DNA of 64,000 nucleotides. Origin: a bacterium 1xD8-48. Lineage in GTDB: Bacteria > Bacillota > Clostridia > Lachnospirales > Lachnospiraceae. The notes below the pieces were generated by a model. That model had not been told where the DNA came from and did not search any database. It saw nothing but the letters and a program-made list of their open reading frames with translations. How positions within the stretch are numbered: position 1 is the first letter of the stretch; each line of letters opens with the position of its first letter. Of the stretch, positions 53,582 to 62,103 are shown piece after piece. The position numbers and the translations under genes were made by a program. The stretch spans positions 43,568 to 107,567 of the forward strand of contig QZDS01000017.1 of assembly GCA_009917455.1 (NCBI GenBank), read 5' to 3'.

Positions 53582-53641
53582 ATATGATGCGGAAAGATGC
53601 AGGATGGTGTTGCTTTGAAAAGAAACAAGGAGCGAAAAAAT

Positions 53642-55009
53642 ATGCAGAGGAGATGTCCGCTGGCTTTCATAGCCCGAAAATTTTACAGGCAGACAAGGCC
53701 GGTGTTATTCAAAAACAAAAATCAAAAGGTAATAGGAGCTCTCAGGCAGTTAAACCCGCGGGAAAACGGAGAAAAGCTGTATGAGGAATATCAGGTGCGG
53801 AAATTAACGTGGGTATTTACCGTTCTGATGGCAGGGATGGTGTCTGCCGTTTTGCTTCAACTGTGCAGCCGGAAGGAGCAAAAGCTGGCGGAAGGGGGGC
53901 AGCTGTTCAGAAATGAATGGGGTGCGGGGGATTATCAGGTAACTTTGTGGGCCAGGGCGGGGGAGTGGAGTAAAGAGATTCCCTTTCTGGTAAAAGAAAG
54001 GAAGTTTTCAAACGAGGAAAAAAGCCGGATGCTTGAGGCGCTGCGGAAAAAGCTGCCTGATATTATCAAAAAGGATAATCAGGACCTGCAGCATGTAACA
54101 GGCGATTTAAATCTTGTTTCCGCTGTGGAAGGATATCCGTTCAGGCTGGTCTGGCGGAGTGAAAACAGCGAAAGGGTGCGCAGGGGCGGGGAGGTGAACC
54201 GGATGGGTCTGATACCGGATGGTGAGCGGATAGTTCTAACGGTCGAAGCCTCCTGTGAAAATGAAAGTACCTGTTTTGAATATGAAATATATTTGGTGCC
54301 GGAAACATTAAACGAAGAGGAAAGCTTTTTCAGAAATCTGGATGAAGCCCTGTCCGGCGTTGATGAAGAAGGTGCAAGCCAAAAACAACTGCTTCTTCCT
54401 TCCGTCTTTGGCGGAAAAGACATTATATGGGAGGAGAAGGAAACAGGGACCGGAATATTGCCGTTTATGCTTTCCCTGGCAGTAAGCCTCCTTATCGGCA
54501 GAGGAATGGAAAATGACCTGGCAAGGAGCTGCAAAAAAAGAGACAGGCAGCTGGAGAGGGATTATCCTGGTTTTGTCAGCAAACTGCGCCTGTATTTGTC
54601 GGCAGGGCTCACAGTAAAGAACGCGTTTATCAGGATTGCATCGGATTATATGAGCAAGAATGAAGACGGGAGGCTCCATTACCTTTGCGAGGAGATGAAA
54701 ATTTCCTGCTATCAGCTGGAAAACGGGGTAACGGAAGAGCAAGTTTATCAGGAGTTTGGCAGACGCTGTAAAAGAATGCAGTACCGCCGACTGGGATTTT
54801 TACTGTCGGTGCATTTAAAACAGGGAAACAGTCGGCTTCTGGCGATTCTCTCCCAGGAAGCTGACAGCGCTCAGGAGGATGAGCGGAATCTGGCAAGAAA
54901 GGCAGGAGAGGAGGCCGGGACGAAACTGTTGCTTCCCATGATGCTGATGCTGCTGGTGATTATGTTTTTAATACTGGCGCCGGCTTACATGGATTTTGGA
55001 AGCGTTTAA
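53642..55009 (+). CDS. TadC-like platform protein with a large inserted domain
   Basis: The C-terminal ~190 residues are a T2SSF unit (DYPGFVSKLRLYLSAGLTVKNAFIRI; RRLGFLLSVHLKQGNSRLLAIL; final helix LLLPMMLMLLVIMFLILAP). Ahead of it, helices at about residues 55-78 (WVFTVLMAGMVSAVLLQL) and 270-285 (ILPFMLSLAVSLLIGRG) flank ~190 residues of soluble, mixed sequence (QVTLWARAGEWSKEIPFLV ... LIPDGERIVLTVEASC) that would be extracytoplasmic. Ordinary TadC proteins lack this insertion. ATG 53642 has AAGGAG 9 bases before; an ATG at 53597 has no spacing. Length is 455. Confidence 0.8.
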   Translation: MQRRCPLAFIARKFYRQTRPVLFKNKNQKVIGALRQLNPRENGEKLYEEYQVRKLTWVFTVLMAGMVSAVLLQLCSRKEQKLAEGGQLFRNEWGAGDYQVTLWARAGEWSKEIPFLVKERKFSNEEKSRMLEALRKKLPDIIKKDNQDLQHVTGDLNLVSAVEGYPFRLVWRSENSERVRRGGEVNRMGLIPDGERIVLTVEASCENESTCFEYEIYLVPETLNEEESFFRNLDEALSGVDEEGASQKQLLLPSVFGGKDIIWEEKETGTGILPFMLSLAVSLLIGRGMENDLARSCKKRDRQLERDYPGFVSKLRLYLSAGLTVKNAFIRIASDYMSKNEDGRLHYLCEEMKISCYQLENGVTEEQVYQEFGRRCKRMQYRRLGFLLSVHLKQGNSRLLAILSQEADSAQEDERNLARKAGEEAGTKLLLPMMLMLLVIMFLILAPAYMDFGSV

Positions 55010-55067
55010 GGAAGCTGTATGATAATGTATAAGGAGTAAAGCTATAGTGCTTTAAAATGGAGGAAAA

Positions 55068-55247
55068 ATGGGTAAAAGGATACTTGATATATTGAGAAAA
55101 GATAACAGAGGAATGGGAACAGTGGAAATGATACTTATTATTGTGGTTTTAATCGGACTGGTACTGATTTTCAAAACACAGATTCAGGAGCTTGCAGGTA
55201 CGATTTTTGAAAAAATTTCTGTTGACAGCTCTGCGATTTTAGCCTGA
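55068..55247 (+). CDS. Flp-like prepilin (59 residues)
   Basis: GGAGG lies 5 bases before ATG 55068; the 59-codon frame ends TGA 55245-55247, overlapping the next ATG (TGATG). The peptide starts MGKRILDILRKDNRG, then MGTVEMILIIVVLIGLVLIF. Cleavage after Gly15 would leave Glu at +5 and a hydrophobic helix, as in type IV/Flp pilins. It is probably the major Flp pilin of the system, unusual only in being encoded mid-operon. The prepilin peptidase is at 57553. Confidence 0.88.
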   Translation: MGKRILDILRKDNRGMGTVEMILIIVVLIGLVLIFKTQIQELAGTIFEKISVDSSAILA

Positions 55248-56635
55248 TGAAAGGATATTTGACAATATTTTTCTCGTTGTCGCTGTCCATAATGACGGGC
55301 TTTGTCCTGGTGCTTACAGGCGGCGCTATTAGAAATGCGGAAAAGGTCAGGTTTGAATGTGCGGCCGATACAGGAATGAATGCGGTTCTTTCAGAGTTTC
55401 ATACCGGGCTGCTTAAGAGATATGACCTGATTTATGTGGATGCTTCTTATCTGGGAAAAGCTCCGTCAATTGCAAATGTGGAAGACCGTCTGAAATACTA
55501 TATGGAGGAGAACACTTCGAAGGCGTTAAGCGGGAGCCGCTCTCCCTGGGGGAGGCTGTCACTTGAAAATACCGCTGTTTTGTCAGTTGAAACGGCAGCG
55601 GCAAATAAGGGGGCGTCAATGAGAAATCAGGCTGTTCTGTACATAGAAGACACGGGTATTTCGGGGAAGGAAAGAGAAGTGCCGGAACTGATGGAAGAAG
55701 TCAGAGCTTTGGAAAACGCTTCTCCCATGGAGGACTGGACAGGCGTTATGGAGCAGATTGCGGGGATAGAGCTTCCGCGAATTCAAAACGATAAAGGAAT
55801 ATGGGAAGAGGTGCCGTTATCCAATCCGGCGGATTGGGTCTATGCCCTTGCAGGAAGCGATATCCTTTATCTGTCACAAATAGAATCCCGTGATTTAAGT
55901 CCGGCAAAAATATTTCTCCAGGAGTACATTTCCCACAGACATATTCAAAATGACGGTAGCGCAGAACGCCGGTACAGGGAGGACGAGGAACTGTTTTTAT
56001 CCTATCTTTTTGATAAAATGGGGCGCTTTGGCAGTACAAAAGAGGAATCCCTTCTCTCCTGCCAGCTGGAATATATTGCTGTGGGAGAAGCATCGGATAT
56101 GGATAACATGAGAGCAGTTGCAGAAAGGCTGTTTAGATGGAGATTTGCCGATAACGCTTCTAAGGCAATGGCGGACGGAGGATTGAGGGGGGAGGCGTCC
56201 CGGGCGGCCGGACAATTGCTGGCAGTAACGCTTAAGGAGGAGTTCAGGGCGCCCGTGACAGAAAGTATCCTGTATGCCTGCGCTTTTCTGGAAAGTATCT
56301 GCGACGTGAGGGCGCTTTTTTCCGGGGGAGCGGTTCCGCTCAGGAAGTCCGGCCACTCAATGGCGGTAGGGCATGTGCTGGAAGGAGGTTTCTATGCGGC
56401 GGGAGGCGGCTCTGGTCTGTCGTATGGGCAGTATCTGGCAGCAATGATTTTGCTGCTGGATAAAGAGGAAGTAAATCTGCGGGCAATGGACATTATGGAA
56501 ATGGATATCCGGTTGGCTGATGGTAATAAGAGCTTTTCCATGGACTGGTGCATCGAAAGGTTTGAGGCAAAGATAACCGGTGCGGGCGGCATGGGAAATC
56601 AATATTCATTGAACCGCAAATATGGATATTTCTGA
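55247..56635 (+). CDS. DUF5702 protein of the pilus operon
   Basis: The 462-residue protein has an N-terminal helix (LTIFFSLSLSIMTGFVLVLTGGAI) that would anchor a ~430-residue extracellular region: RFECAADTGMNAVLSEFHTGLLKRYDLIYVD near the start is the DUF5702 pattern. It has no pilin cleavage site. Its start overlaps the pilin stop (TGATG), so the two are made together. Proteins of this family are found in Firmicutes Tad operons, in the place of TadG/minor pilin proteins; the function is unknown. Confidence 0.82.
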   Translation: MKGYLTIFFSLSLSIMTGFVLVLTGGAIRNAEKVRFECAADTGMNAVLSEFHTGLLKRYDLIYVDASYLGKAPSIANVEDRLKYYMEENTSKALSGSRSPWGRLSLENTAVLSVETAAANKGASMRNQAVLYIEDTGISGKEREVPELMEEVRALENASPMEDWTGVMEQIAGIELPRIQNDKGIWEEVPLSNPADWVYALAGSDILYLSQIESRDLSPAKIFLQEYISHRHIQNDGSAERRYREDEELFLSYLFDKMGRFGSTKEESLLSCQLEYIAVGEASDMDNMRAVAERLFRWRFADNASKAMADGGLRGEASRAAGQLLAVTLKEEFRAPVTESILYACAFLESICDVRALFSGGAVPLRKSGHSMAVGHVLEGGFYAAGGGSGLSYGQYLAAMILLLDKEEVNLRAMDIMEMDIRLADGNKSFSMDWCIERFEAKITGAGGMGNQYSLNRKYGYF

Positions 56636-56639
56636 TGAC

Positions 56640-56739
56640 GAAAGGAAGGAGAAGTGCTCTCTTAGAGCGGTAATCGTATATGAATAAACTAAAAATCCCT
56701 TCTCTCAAAAGGCGTAAGAGAGCACTTTTTCTTCCTTTC
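56640..56739 (+). repeat. 25-bp inverted repeat enclosing the first TadE-like start codon
   Basis: Arms at 56640-56664 and 56715-56739 pair at all 25 positions as RNA, 23 Watson-Crick and two G-U. The 50-base loop contains the start codon at 56680. The right arm codes for residues 12-20 of the protein; the left arm is intergenic and holds GGAAGGAG. The stem would hide any ribosome site in the left arm. Confidence 0.9.
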
Positions 56740-57486
56740 AGAAAATCAAAGGGAAGCATGGCGCTGGAGGGAAGCCTGGTTCTTCCTATATTTTTATTTT
56801 TTATGATGACAGTGTTTTTGGGGCTTGAAGCGGTGCGGTTTCAGTCCAATGTACTGGAAGCGCTGCACCAGGCGGGAAATGCCGCGGCGTTTGAGGGAGA
56901 TTCAGAAGGATATATCGGAGAAGGAAGCCCAGGGGCAAAAGCCCGGGTTCAGGAATACCTGGATTCTCAGCTCTCCCCCTATCTGTGCGTATCGGGCGGC
57001 AGGGAAGGGGTGACATTACAGGAGTTTTCACAGGGAAGCGGACAGATAGAGCTGTTGGCGGAGTACGGTTTCAAACCTTTTATATCATGGCTTCCAATCG
57101 GGGAAATCAAAGTGAACGACAGATTTTTTACTCATTCATGGATTGGATATACCGGTGGGGAAGGGCAAAGCAACGGGGCAAAAGAGGTTTATGTGTATAT
57201 TACAAAAACAGGAAGCAGGTATCACTTATCATATCACTGTACATATTTAAATCCTCGTCCGACAGCGGTAAGCTATGAGGAAGCAGGCTTGTTAAGGAAT
57301 GCCTCAGGAGGAAAGTATTATCCCTGCCAGCGATGCAGACCTGTAAAGGGGGGCATTGTTTACTTTACACAAGAGGGGAGAGCTTATCATGGGAAGTCAG
57401 ACTGTCCGGCACTGAAAAGAACAGTGTATATGATTCCGCTTAGCGAGGCTGGCGGCTATGGGGCGTGTAACAAATGCGGCGGGTAG
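56680..57486 (+). CDS. TadE-like pseudopilin with Cys-rich C-terminal duplication
   Basis: The 268-residue protein has a basic leader ending KSKG, then SMALEGSLVLPIFLFFMMTVF: cleavage after Gly25 would leave Glu at +5, as in TadE pseudopilins. The C-terminal ~100 residues contain two related units: VYITKTGSRYHLSYHCTYLN ... YPCQRC and VYFTQEGRAYHGKSDCPALK ... GACNKC. Each supplies His-x4-Cys and Cys-x2-Cys, probably a zinc site. ATG 56680 lies in the loop of a 25-bp RNA stem and lacks a good ribosome site. It is preceded by DUF5702, with 44 bp between. Confidence 0.8.
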   Translation: MNKLKIPSLKRRKRALFLPFRKSKGSMALEGSLVLPIFLFFMMTVFLGLEAVRFQSNVLEALHQAGNAAAFEGDSEGYIGEGSPGAKARVQEYLDSQLSPYLCVSGGREGVTLQEFSQGSGQIELLAEYGFKPFISWLPIGEIKVNDRFFTHSWIGYTGGEGQSNGAKEVYVYITKTGSRYHLSYHCTYLNPRPTAVSYEEAGLLRNASGGKYYPCQRCRPVKGGIVYFTQEGRAYHGKSDCPALKRTVYMIPLSEAGGYGACNKCGG

Positions 57487-57552
57487 CACAGAACGGGAAA
57501 TATAACCGCCTGTTTTTACAAAAAAATTAAATGTGGAGAACAAGGTGAAAAA

Positions 57553-57963
57553 ATGGCAGAACATCTGGCCGGACTTTTGCTGCTTACAGTAACGGCAGCG
57601 GAAGATATCAGGGAAAAGAAAATATCCGTCTGTACCGTGACGGTGTTTGCGATTGCAGCGGTAATATACCACATGGCTTCGGGCGAATTTTACTGGCAGA
57701 AGGTCATTGCTGATATGCTGCCCGGCAGTATGCTGGTACTTATTTCTTTGCTGACGGGAGAAAGTATTGGCTATGGGGACGGGGTGCTGGTTATGACTCT
57801 GGGCTTGTGGCTGGGAGGTATCTTTACATTGACAGTGACTGTCACAGGGATTATGATTTCGGGAATTTACGGAGTGATTTGTCTTTTGAGGAGGAAGTAT
57901 GACCCGATTCCGTTTGTTCCCTTTTTACTTATAGGGATGGAGGTAGCGTTACTTTATGCATAA
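57553..57963 (+). CDS. A24 family prepilin peptidase (TadV/CpaA-like)
   Basis: This 136-residue membrane aspartyl protease has the two catalytic Asp residues in TAAEDIREKKIS (residue ~17) and SIGYGDGVLV (GxGD motif, residue ~77), with four or more helices. It would cleave the Flp-like pilin and the two TadE-like proteins. AAGGTG precedes the ATG. The next gene overlaps it by 8 bp. Confidence 0.92.
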   Translation: MAEHLAGLLLLTVTAAEDIREKKISVCTVTVFAIAAVIYHMASGEFYWQKVIADMLPGSMLVLISLLTGESIGYGDGVLVMTLGLWLGGIFTLTVTVTGIMISGIYGVICLLRRKYDPIPFVPFLLIGMEVALLYA

Positions 57964-58378
57964 AAAGTGGAAGGGCTATTTTACGGTGGAAGCAAGCTTT
58001 ATTCTACCGCTGGTATTGTTCCTGTATCTGCTGATTATTCTGGCAGCTCTCTTTCTATACTGCCGCTGTATGATTTCGCAGGATAATTTTCTGCTGGGGA
58101 TGCGGGGGGAACGGTTTTCGGAAGGAAAGACCGGATACGGAGAGGTTATATATGGGACAGCTGAAGCGGATCACTGGCGGGCTGAAGAATATGTAGAAGA
58201 AAGAATGCTTGGACGTAGAAAATATTACCCTTATTTCGGGACTACAGAAGGAACGTTTGAAGAAGTGGGAGAAAAGGTTGTGGTGCGAGCGGTGCAAAGA
58301 GGTTCGGCAAAAAGTATACAAAAAGAACTATATAAGGTAAATCCGATTGAGATTGTCAGAGAAAGGAGAAAGGGCTGA
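57956..58378 (+). CDS. second TadE-like pseudopilin
   Basis: The 140-residue protein begins MHKKWKG, then YFTVEASFILPLVLFLYLLI: a very short leader, cleavage after Gly7 and Glu at +5. One helix follows and a mostly soluble tail (RAEEYVEERMLGRRKYYPYFG). It starts inside the peptidase gene (8-bp overlap) and ends 1 bp before the next gene. Confidence 0.85.
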   Translation: MHKKWKGYFTVEASFILPLVLFLYLLIILAALFLYCRCMISQDNFLLGMRGERFSEGKTGYGEVIYGTAEADHWRAEEYVEERMLGRRKYYPYFGTTEGTFEEVGEKVVVRAVQRGSAKSIQKELYKVNPIEIVRERRKG

Positions 58379-58379
58379 T

Positions 58380-59681
58380 ATGCTTGATGTCAAATATTAT
58401 AAGGATTACAGACATAATTACCTTATCTTAAAGGATAATGGGTGTCTTGCGGAAAATGTTTATCAGAGAAAAATGGTAACAAAAAACAAAATCATGGGGC
58501 TTTTGGAGAGTCAGGAGCGGCATATTAACGGGGAAATGCTGCTATATTATGAAATCACCTCCAGGCAGAGCCTTGCCAGTATTTATGACGGTAAAAGTAT
58601 TGGCATGGAACAGCTGTGCAGGTTTTTTTTACAGTTGAAAAGGGTAAATGAACATCTGCAGAAGTATTTACTGGATAGCAGTTGCCTTATTCTGCAGCCG
58701 GAATATATTTTCCAGAACATTGAAAGCGGGGAATTTTACTTTTTGTATTATCCGGATTCAGAAGAGGGAAAGTTTTCCGAACTGTTGGATTTTCTTATGT
58801 CCAGGGTAAACAACGAGGATATGGAAGCTGTTGAGATGGTATATAAAATTGCGGATTTGACTGGAAAGGAACAGCTTGTACTGGACGAGATTTTAAGATG
58901 GTTTCAGGACGATATTATTGATGTCAGGGAAGAGGGAAAAGCAAAGACACAATATCAGGAAACAGCAGGCGGAGATTTTAATCTTCAAAAAGAAAGTCGT
59001 TTTTTTGAGGAAAAGACAGAGGATAACCTGGCAGAAGAGCTGCCGGAAGAAAAGGAAAGAGCAGATAAAAATAAATTGATAATAACGCTTTGCGCCATCT
59101 GGGGAACGTGGATTCTGGGAAGCGCCGTTTTGGCTTATCTTAAAAATAATTACGAATTTTCCGGACGGGAGGTCATTTATCTTCTGGCAGGCTGGATTGC
59201 CGTCACTGTTCTGGCATTGGTTTTCTCTGTAATAACATTGCATCGCGAACAGATAGAAAACAGGGAGGGAGAAAAGAGCCGGACAGAGCCGGCCGAAGCA
59301 TATCGCTATGTGGATGTTTCGGAGTATGCGGTGCCGCAGCCCCCGGAGGATTCGGGAAATACGGTGTTTATTCCATGGTCAGAGAACTGTGAGAACAAGC
59401 TTTACAGCATGGACAGGAAAAATAAATGCCATATAGATCTTGGAAAACTTCCCCTTACGGTGGGTAAACTTGCCGGAGCGGTGGATATGGTCATTAAGGA
59501 ACAGAGCATCAGCCGTATGCATGCTAAATTTTCACGAAACGGAAACAGTATCTATGTGACAGACCTCAATTCAACGAACGGAACCTTTAAAAACGGGATG
59601 CGTATTGTGCCGAATACATCGGAAATGATTGAGCCCGGCGATGAAATTCGTCTTGGAAAGTTAAAATTTATTTACAGATAG
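58380..59681 (+). CDS. DUF6382-FHA protein
   Basis: The 433-residue protein has an N-terminal domain of ~170 residues (YYKDYRHNYLILKDNGCL; MLLYYEITSRQSLASIYDGK; YIFQNIESGEFYFLYYPDSEEG) that fits DUF6382. An acidic linker, two central helices (TLCAIWGTWILGSAVLAYL; VIYLLAGWIAVTVLALVFSVI) and a C-terminal FHA domain follow (SISRMHAKFSRNGNSIYVTDLNSTNGTFKNG). FHA domains bind phosphothreonine, so the pilus machine may be linked to a Ser/Thr kinase not seen here. It is the last gene of the pilus operon. Confidence 0.87.
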   Translation: MLDVKYYKDYRHNYLILKDNGCLAENVYQRKMVTKNKIMGLLESQERHINGEMLLYYEITSRQSLASIYDGKSIGMEQLCRFFLQLKRVNEHLQKYLLDSSCLILQPEYIFQNIESGEFYFLYYPDSEEGKFSELLDFLMSRVNNEDMEAVEMVYKIADLTGKEQLVLDEILRWFQDDIIDVREEGKAKTQYQETAGGDFNLQKESRFFEEKTEDNLAEELPEEKERADKNKLIITLCAIWGTWILGSAVLAYLKNNYEFSGREVIYLLAGWIAVTVLALVFSVITLHREQIENREGEKSRTEPAEAYRYVDVSEYAVPQPPEDSGNTVFIPWSENCENKLYSMDRKNKCHIDLGKLPLTVGKLAGAVDMVIKEQSISRMHAKFSRNGNSIYVTDLNSTNGTFKNGMRIVPNTSEMIEPGDEIRLGKLKFIYR

Positions 59682-59736
59682 TTGAAAGGGCTTTATACTT
59701 ATTGTAATAATTTTATGAATGGAAGGTAGAGGCAGA

Positions 59737-60738
59737 ATGAAGATTAATATTTATTATGGAGGCAGAGGGTTGATGGATGACCCGACGCTTTATGTCATCA
59801 ACAGGATGCAGGCGGTTTTGGAAGAGCTGCATGTCACAGTTGAGCGTTTTAATCTCTACGAACTGAAGAGCCAGATTATTACATTGCCTCAAACGATAAA
59901 ATCTGCGGATGGAATTATACTTGCGTCAACGGTGGAGTGGTATGGGATAGGCGGTTATATGCACCAGTTTCTGGATGCCTGCTGGCTTTATGGCGATAAA
60001 GAAAAGATTGCCAGAACTTATATGTGCCCGATAGTCATGTCTACTGCGTTTGGAGAAAGAGACGGGAAACTTACGCTTTCCGCCGCATGGGAAATTCTGG
60101 GCGGACTGCCCTGCAGCGGCGTCTGCGGATATATTGCGGACCCTTCTGTCTTTGAGGAAAATGAGGAGTACGGTAAAATAATAGAAAAAAAGGCGGAAAA
60201 TATGTACCGCACCATCAGCCAGAAGATGGTAAGTCTGCCCGCAAGCAATCAGGCCGTAAAGCAGAAGGTTTTTATTACCAAAAATATTGATTTGACGCCG
60301 CAGGAATCCGAACAACTGTCAAGATATGTTGCTGATGACAGTTACGTGAAAAGGCAGAAGCAGGACATACAGGAACTAACCAGTATGTTCCGGGATTTAA
60401 TGGGCAGCAGCGAAAAGGATACCGGCGAGGAAGAATATATTGATGATTTCAAAGAGCATTTTACACCGCAGCCCGGACTTAAAGCGGTTTATAAGATTTT
60501 GGTGGAAGGGAAAAGAAAGCCCCTTATTATTGAGATTGACGGGCCGGGGCACAATATTTATTATGGAAATGCCGACTATCCTGATGTAGAAATACAAATG
60601 ACCAGGGAAACTATTGAGGATATTATCTTTGCAAGAATGACCTTCCAGAGGGCGTTTATGGGGGGCGCAATGAAAATGAAGGGGGACTTCCGGATTCTTC
60701 GTTCATTAGACCAAATATTTCTTTTTATGGGAAAATAA
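59737..60738 (+). CDS. flavodoxin-fold / SCP2-like fusion protein
   Basis: Residues 1-180 look like an NAD(P)H- or FMN-binding flavodoxin-like fold (MKINIYYGGRGLMDDPTLYV; ADGIILASTVEWYGIGGYMHQFLDACWL; CPIVMSTAFGERDG). The C-terminal ~100 residues (YKILVEGKRKPLIIEIDGPG; VEIQMTRETIEDIIFARMTFQRAFMGGAMKMKGDFRIL) match an SCP2 sterol-carrier-like lipid-binding domain. A helical linker joins them. Substrate and role are unknown; lipid-linked redox is possible. The start at 59737 has GGAAGG upstream; length is 333. It is 55 bp after the pilus operon and may be separate. Confidence 0.75.
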   Translation: MKINIYYGGRGLMDDPTLYVINRMQAVLEELHVTVERFNLYELKSQIITLPQTIKSADGIILASTVEWYGIGGYMHQFLDACWLYGDKEKIARTYMCPIVMSTAFGERDGKLTLSAAWEILGGLPCSGVCGYIADPSVFEENEEYGKIIEKKAENMYRTISQKMVSLPASNQAVKQKVFITKNIDLTPQESEQLSRYVADDSYVKRQKQDIQELTSMFRDLMGSSEKDTGEEEYIDDFKEHFTPQPGLKAVYKILVEGKRKPLIIEIDGPGHNIYYGNADYPDVEIQMTRETIEDIIFARMTFQRAFMGGAMKMKGDFRILRSLDQIFLFMGK

Positions 60739-60740
60739 GC

Positions 60741-60769
60741 TTGAAAATTCAGGCTCAGAACCGTTAAAT
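60741..60769 (+). promoter_or_regulatory. possible promoter of the HIT-fumarase genes
   Basis: TTGAAA, 17 bases, TTAAAT, just after the stop at 60738 and 32 bp before ATG 60801. Consensus match is moderate. Confidence 0.45.
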
Positions 60770-60800
60770 ACCAGTAGGGAAGAAAAGAGGGAAAGAGAAA

Positions 60801-61211
60801 ATGAAACAGGATAATTGTATATTTTGTAAAATTATAGCCGGTGAGATACCGTCGCAGGCGATATATGAAGATGAAAAATTCAGAGTGATACTGGATGTGG
60901 CGCCGGCCGCTAAGGGGCATGCGCTGATACTTCCAAAAGACCATTATGCAAACCTTTATGAGCTTCCCGATGATTTGGCAGCAGACACTATCCGGCTGGC
61001 AAAAAAGATGATGAAAGTTATGACAGATAAGCTTGGCTGTGACGGATTTAATATTTTACAGAATAACGGAGAAACCGCCGGACAGTCCGTTTTTCATTTT
61101 CATATGCATCTGATTCCCAGATATGAGAATGACGGAGATATTCTGAAATATAATCCTGGCAACCCGGGCGGAAAAGAGTTGGAGCAGATTAAAAAAATGA
61201 TTACGGAATAA
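60801..61211 (+). CDS. HIT family nucleotide-binding hydrolase
   Basis: The 136-residue protein has CIFCKIIAGEIPSQAIYEDE with the zinc-binding Cys-x2-Cys of the Hint branch, GHALILPKDHY and the catalytic histidine triad FHFHMHLIPRY. Hint enzymes hydrolyse adenosine phosphoramidates. It precedes the fumarase genes by 22 bp with no visible functional link. Confidence 0.94.
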   Translation: MKQDNCIFCKIIAGEIPSQAIYEDEKFRVILDVAPAAKGHALILPKDHYANLYELPDDLAADTIRLAKKMMKVMTDKLGCDGFNILQNNGETAGQSVFHFHMHLIPRYENDGDILKYNPGNPGGKELEQIKKMITE

Positions 61212-61233
61212 ATGACAGGCAGGATTTCTTTTA

Positions 61234-62076
61234 ATGAGAATAATTAATACTGAAGAAATAACAAGAAATATAAAGGAAATGTGCATTGAGGCAAATCACT
61301 ATCTTTCCGCCGATATGAATGAAGCTTTGAAGGAGGCTGCATCAGAGGAAAGGTCACCGCTTGGACGGCAGATTCTGGGCCAGCTTAAGGATAATCTTAA
61401 GATTGCGGCGCAGGATATGATACCAATCTGTCAGGATACAGGCATGGCGGTTATTTTTATGGAAATAGGGCAGGATGTCCATGTGGAAGGAGGAATCCTC
61501 ACAGACGCGGTAAACGAAGGGGTAAGAGAAGGATATCAGGAAGGGTATCTGCGTAAGTCCGTGGTTGGGGATCCGATTATCAGAGAAAATACAAGGGATA
61601 ATACGCCGGCAGTTATTCACTATAATATGGTTCGGGGAGATAAGATTAAGATTACAGTAGCGCCAAAGGGGTTTGGGAGTGAAAATATGAGCCGGATTTT
61701 TATGCTGAAGCCGGCGGATGGAATAGAAGGCGTCAAGGATGCGGTTGTTTTAGCGGTTAAGGATGCGGGACCCAATGCATGTCCGCCTATGGTAGTGGGA
61801 GTCGGAATCGGAGGAACATTTGAAAAATGCGCGTTGATGGCGAAGGCGGCATTGACAAGGCCGGTAAATGAACGCTCTGAGATTCCATATGTGCGTGATC
61901 TGGAAAAGGAGCTGCTTGACAGGATTAATCAATCGGGAATAGGCCCTGGAGGTCTTGGCGGAAAGACAACCGCTTTAGCTGTGAATATTAATACTTATCC
62001 TACACACATAGCAGGTCTTCCGGTTGCGGTTAATATCTGCTGTCATGTTAACAGACACTGTATAAGAGAACTTTAA
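61234..62076 (+). CDS. fumA: class I fumarate hydratase, alpha subunit
   Basis: The 280-residue protein corresponds to the N-terminal half of class I [4Fe-4S] fumarases/L(+)-tartrate dehydratases. PICQDTGMAVIFMEIG carries the first cluster Cys, GPNACPPMVVGVGIGGTFEKC the others, and GSENMSRIFMLKPADG the substrate loop. It interconverts fumarate and malate. The beta subunit follows after 27 bp. Tartrate dehydratase is the alternative that sequence alone leaves open. Confidence 0.92.
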   Translation: MRIINTEEITRNIKEMCIEANHYLSADMNEALKEAASEERSPLGRQILGQLKDNLKIAAQDMIPICQDTGMAVIFMEIGQDVHVEGGILTDAVNEGVREGYQEGYLRKSVVGDPIIRENTRDNTPAVIHYNMVRGDKIKITVAPKGFGSENMSRIFMLKPADGIEGVKDAVVLAVKDAGPNACPPMVVGVGIGGTFEKCALMAKAALTRPVNERSEIPYVRDLEKELLDRINQSGIGPGGLGGKTTALAVNINTYPTHIAGLPVAVNICCHVNRHCIREL

Positions 62077-62103
62077 TATCCAAACAGATGGGAGAAAACG
62101 GTG

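Noticed and set aside
53584..53784. 66-codon frame overlapping the start of the TadC-like gene, suggesting a frameshift
   Set aside because: The downstream frame has its own AAGGAG and ATG at 53642 and is intact; the other frame carries no motif.
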